From contig JAZQHA010000024.1 in NCBI GenBank assembly GCA_045540315.1, positions 1 to 7,376 on the forward strand: a stretch of DNA of 7,376 nucleotides. Direction: 5' to 3'. This document shows, piece after piece, positions 6,097 through 7,376 of the stretch. A program made the translations under genes and the position numbers. Under the pieces are notes generated by a model. That model was not told the origin of the DNA, did not search any database, and saw nothing but the letters and a program-made list of their open reading frames with translations. This DNA comes from CAG-557 sp045540315 (GTDB lineage: Bacteria; Bacillota; Clostridia; Oscillospirales; Acutalibacteraceae). Each line of letters starts with the position of its first letter. Position 1 is the stretch's first letter.

Positions 6097-6125
6097 TTGA
6101 TATCGTATCATAATAATGATATAAT
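6097..6125 (+). promoter_or_regulatory. Promoter of the toxin-antitoxin unit
   Basis: TTGATA (6097-6102) and perfect TATAAT (6120-6125) spaced by 17 bases, just upstream of the antitoxin ribosome site AAAGGAG (6132-6138). Confidence 0.8.
6106..6121. promoter_or_regulatory. Operator-like palindrome over the promoter
   Basis: TATCAT-AATA-ATGATA is a perfect 6-bp inverted repeat that lies in the spacer and touches the -10 box. Phd/YefM antitoxins typically bind such palindromes to repress their own operon, so this is the likely autoregulatory site. Confidence 0.6.
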
Positions 6126-6146
6126 ATTGATAAAGGAGTGATAGAT

Positions 6147-6422
6147 ATGCCATGTATTAGACCTGTTTCTGATTTAAGAAATAATTTTGCGGATATTTCT
6201 AAAGAAATTCATGAAACAAACGAACCTATTTTTTTAACAAAAAATGGATACGGAGATATGGTTGTTATGAGTTTAGATACTTTTGAGAAAATAAAATTTG
6301 AAAATGATATTTATTTCAAATTAAAAGAAGCTGAACTTGAAGCCAATTTGACAGTTAAAAGATACAATCATAATGAAATTTTTGGTAATTTAAGAAAAAC
6401 TATTGAAGAGAAGGTGAAATAG
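6147..6422 (+). CDS. Phd/YefM-family antitoxin
   Basis: This 91-residue protein is intact and has the usual antitoxin length. The N-terminal DNA-binding part begins MPCIRPVSDLRNNFADISKE and continues EPIFLTKNGYGDMVVMSLDT at about residues 26-45, the hallmark of the Phd/YefM fold. The C-terminal part is a charged helix (LKEAELEANLTVKRYNHNEI) expected to wrap the toxin. ATG 6147 is chosen over GTG 6138 because AAAGGAG (6132-6138) lies 8 bases upstream and the Phd fold starts there. Its stop TAG is 3 bases before the toxin GTG, so the two form an operon. It neutralises the partner toxin and probably represses the promoter at 6097-6125. With the toxin broken, it may now be an orphan. Confidence 0.92.
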   Translation: MPCIRPVSDLRNNFADISKEIHETNEPIFLTKNGYGDMVVMSLDTFEKIKFENDIYFKLKEAELEANLTVKRYNHNEIFGNLRKTIEEKVK

Positions 6423-6425
6423 CGA

Positions 6426-6734
6426 GTGTACGAGTTAGTTTACCTTCCTGTTGCTAAAAGCGACATCTTAAATATAATCCTTTATATTTAAGAAAAACTG
6501 AGTTCGCCTAAAACAGCATTAAATTTGCTTGATGCGTTTGAACAAGCAGCAAATGCACTAAAGGTTTTTCCTTATGCACATGAAGTTTATAAATTTTCTA
6601 AACCGCTGACCAAAGAATATCGATATGTGACGGTGAAAAATTATATTATATTTTATACTGTATTTGAAGATAAAAAAGTAGTGGAAGTTTATAGAGTTTT
6701 GTACGGCAAAATGGATTTTTCTAAAATAATTTAA
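6426..6734 (+). pseudogene. RelE/ParE-type toxin interrupted by one stop codon
   Basis: From GTG 6426 the frame encodes VYELVYLPVAKSDILNIILYI, a TAA at 6489-6491 (codon 22), then EKLSSPKTALNLLDAFEQAA and the conserved RelE/ParE end with EYRYVTVKNYIIFYTVFEDK and YRVLYGKMDF. Total length would be 102 residues, normal for the family, with no other defect. AAGGTG (6411-6416) inside the end of the antitoxin is a good ribosome site 9 bases before the GTG. Family members cleave mRNA at the ribosome or poison gyrase; the sequence does not say which. The expected residue at the stop is probably Ser (YISEKL), a TCA to TAA change. A restart at TTG 6525 would lack the first two helices and most likely be inactive. 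Confidence 0.85.
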
Positions 6735-6769
6735 AGCATTTCAGAAATGGAATGCTTATTTTTATTTTG
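6734..6769 (+). terminator. Terminator of the toxin-antitoxin unit
   Basis: Stem AAGCATT (6734-6740) and AATGCTT (6751-6757), a 10-base loop and a T-rich tail ATTTTTATTTTG. It starts at the last base of the toxin stop codon, so promoter, two genes and terminator form one compact unit. Confidence 0.75.
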
Positions 6770-6789
6770 TTGCAGGAGGTGAGGAAAAG

Positions 6790-6939
6790 ATGAGCAGTTC
6801 AAATACATTCGGAGGAACGATAAAACTTGAGGGCGAAAAAGCTTACAGAGAAGCGATTAAACAGATAAACTCAAATTTGCGAGTTTTGGCTTCAGAGATG
6901 AGCAAAGTGACTGCTGAGTTTAACAAAAACGGCGAGTGA
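6790..6939 (+). pseudogene. Phage tail tape-measure protein, N-terminal stub
   Basis: AGGAGGTGAGG (6775-6785) before ATG 6790 is a very strong ribosome site. The 49 codons read SSSNTFGGTIKLEGEKAYRE, then AIKQINSNLRVLASEMSKVT and AEFNKNGE, followed by TGA (6937-6939). This matches the typical N-terminus of tape-measure proteins of Firmicutes siphophages, which set tail length and normally run to many hundreds of residues. The coding sense stops abruptly where group II intron-like sequence begins, so an insertion seems to split the gene rather than a point mutation. Whether the rest lies beyond the right edge cannot be seen. Confidence 0.75.
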
Positions 6940-7376
6940 CCTCGCACGACATGTCGCGCTAAAGTTTTGAATAGACATTAGTTCACTCACTCGGCAGGCG
7001 TTTGTTCAGATACATGATTGCTGGAAAAAGGTACCTTAAGTTTGAGTGGAAGCTTTAAAAGCTAATGAGCTGCGGAATGTGAAAACCGCGTGAAGAGAGC
7101 CTTTTGTTTTACTTGTGGACTGGGGCGCGAAACCGTTTCTTTTGCGAGCTTTTAGTACCATAAAAGAGTAGATGTTAAACTAAAAATATCTACTCTTATT
7201 AATTTATAATAAGGGGGTAATTGGTGTTGCGAGCAAGCTTTAGGATTAATGACATCCGTAAAAGAAACAGCAAGCCAGCCCTTATTATAAACATTCGATT
7301 AAGCAGGTTGAAACTCATAAAAAGAGCTTTCGTGTAACGAACTAAAATGAAGTTAAATAAGTGAGACTGGAAACAA
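6936..7376 (+). mobile_element. Probable 5' part of a group II intron (domain I)
   Basis: There is no coding frame of note, but there is heavy RNA-like structure. Near the start, GCACGACATGTCGCGC (6944-6959) is a near-perfect palindrome. A hairpin joins AAGAGTAGAT (7164-7173) to ATCTACTCTT (7188-7197). An 11-bp long-range stem joins TATAATAAGGG (7205-7215) to CCCTTATTATA (7279-7289), enclosing a smaller stem GGTGT (7223-7227) with ACATC (7252-7256). Motifs such as GTTGAAACTCATAAAAAGAG and GAGACTGGAAAC resemble clostridial group II intron domain I as I remember it. The 5' boundary is between 6936 (GTGAC, like the GUGYG consensus) and 6944. It interrupts the tape-measure gene and runs off the window. 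The last point is recognition without alignment. Confidence 0.6.

Noticed and set aside
7224..7337. A 37-codon frame from GTG 7224 with AAGGGGG upstream.
   Set aside because: It lies in sequence better explained as structured intron RNA; the G run belongs to the long-range stem.

Overview
The window reads as low-GC Firmicutes DNA, most likely from a clostridial lineage. This is an inference from strong Shine-Dalgarno sites, sigma-A-type promoters, the style of the ComM protein, a DUF4368-type serine recombinase remnant and phage and intron pieces typical of Clostridia. It splits into a healthy chromosomal half (about 1-3670) and a graveyard of mobile elements (about 3670-7376).

Healthy half. 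A divergent promoter pair near 721-806 drives two units. To the left on the minus strand is an unidentified all-helical protein whose 3' end lies outside the window. To the right is an intact ComM/YifB-family AAA+ ATPase (863-2395). It is followed by a four-helix membrane protein with cysteines clustered at its soluble edges (2471-2905), with its own promoter and a terminator, and by a small lysine-rich, acidic-tailed helical protein (3176-3583) closed by a strong bidirectional terminator.

Graveyard. In order: the C-terminal end of a large serine recombinase on the minus strand, with four in-frame stops; an IS1-family insertion sequence (4105-4899) with matching terminal inverted repeats and a dead transposase; the 3' part of a group II intron (reverse transcriptase remnant, domain V and probable domain VI); about 470 bases of unrecognised degraded sequence; a toxin-antitoxin unit with an intact Phd/YefM-type antitoxin and a RelE/ParE-type toxin broken by one stop codon; and the first 49 codons of a phage tail tape-measure protein, cut off by what looks like the 5' part of a group II intron running off the right edge. 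The toxin-antitoxin unit has its own promoter, operator-like palindrome and terminator.

The damage has a pattern. The recombinase stops look like C-to-T or G-to-A changes (CAG to TAG, TGG to TGA). The frameshifts in the transposase and reverse transcriptase are each repaired by removing one base from a short homopolymer. The IS flanks belong to unrelated genes, so the IS sits at a rearrangement junction. I found no convincing new defence or biosynthetic system. The most notable items are the unidentified left-edge gene, the orphaned antitoxin, and the group II intron halves lying in inverted order (3' half before 5' half).
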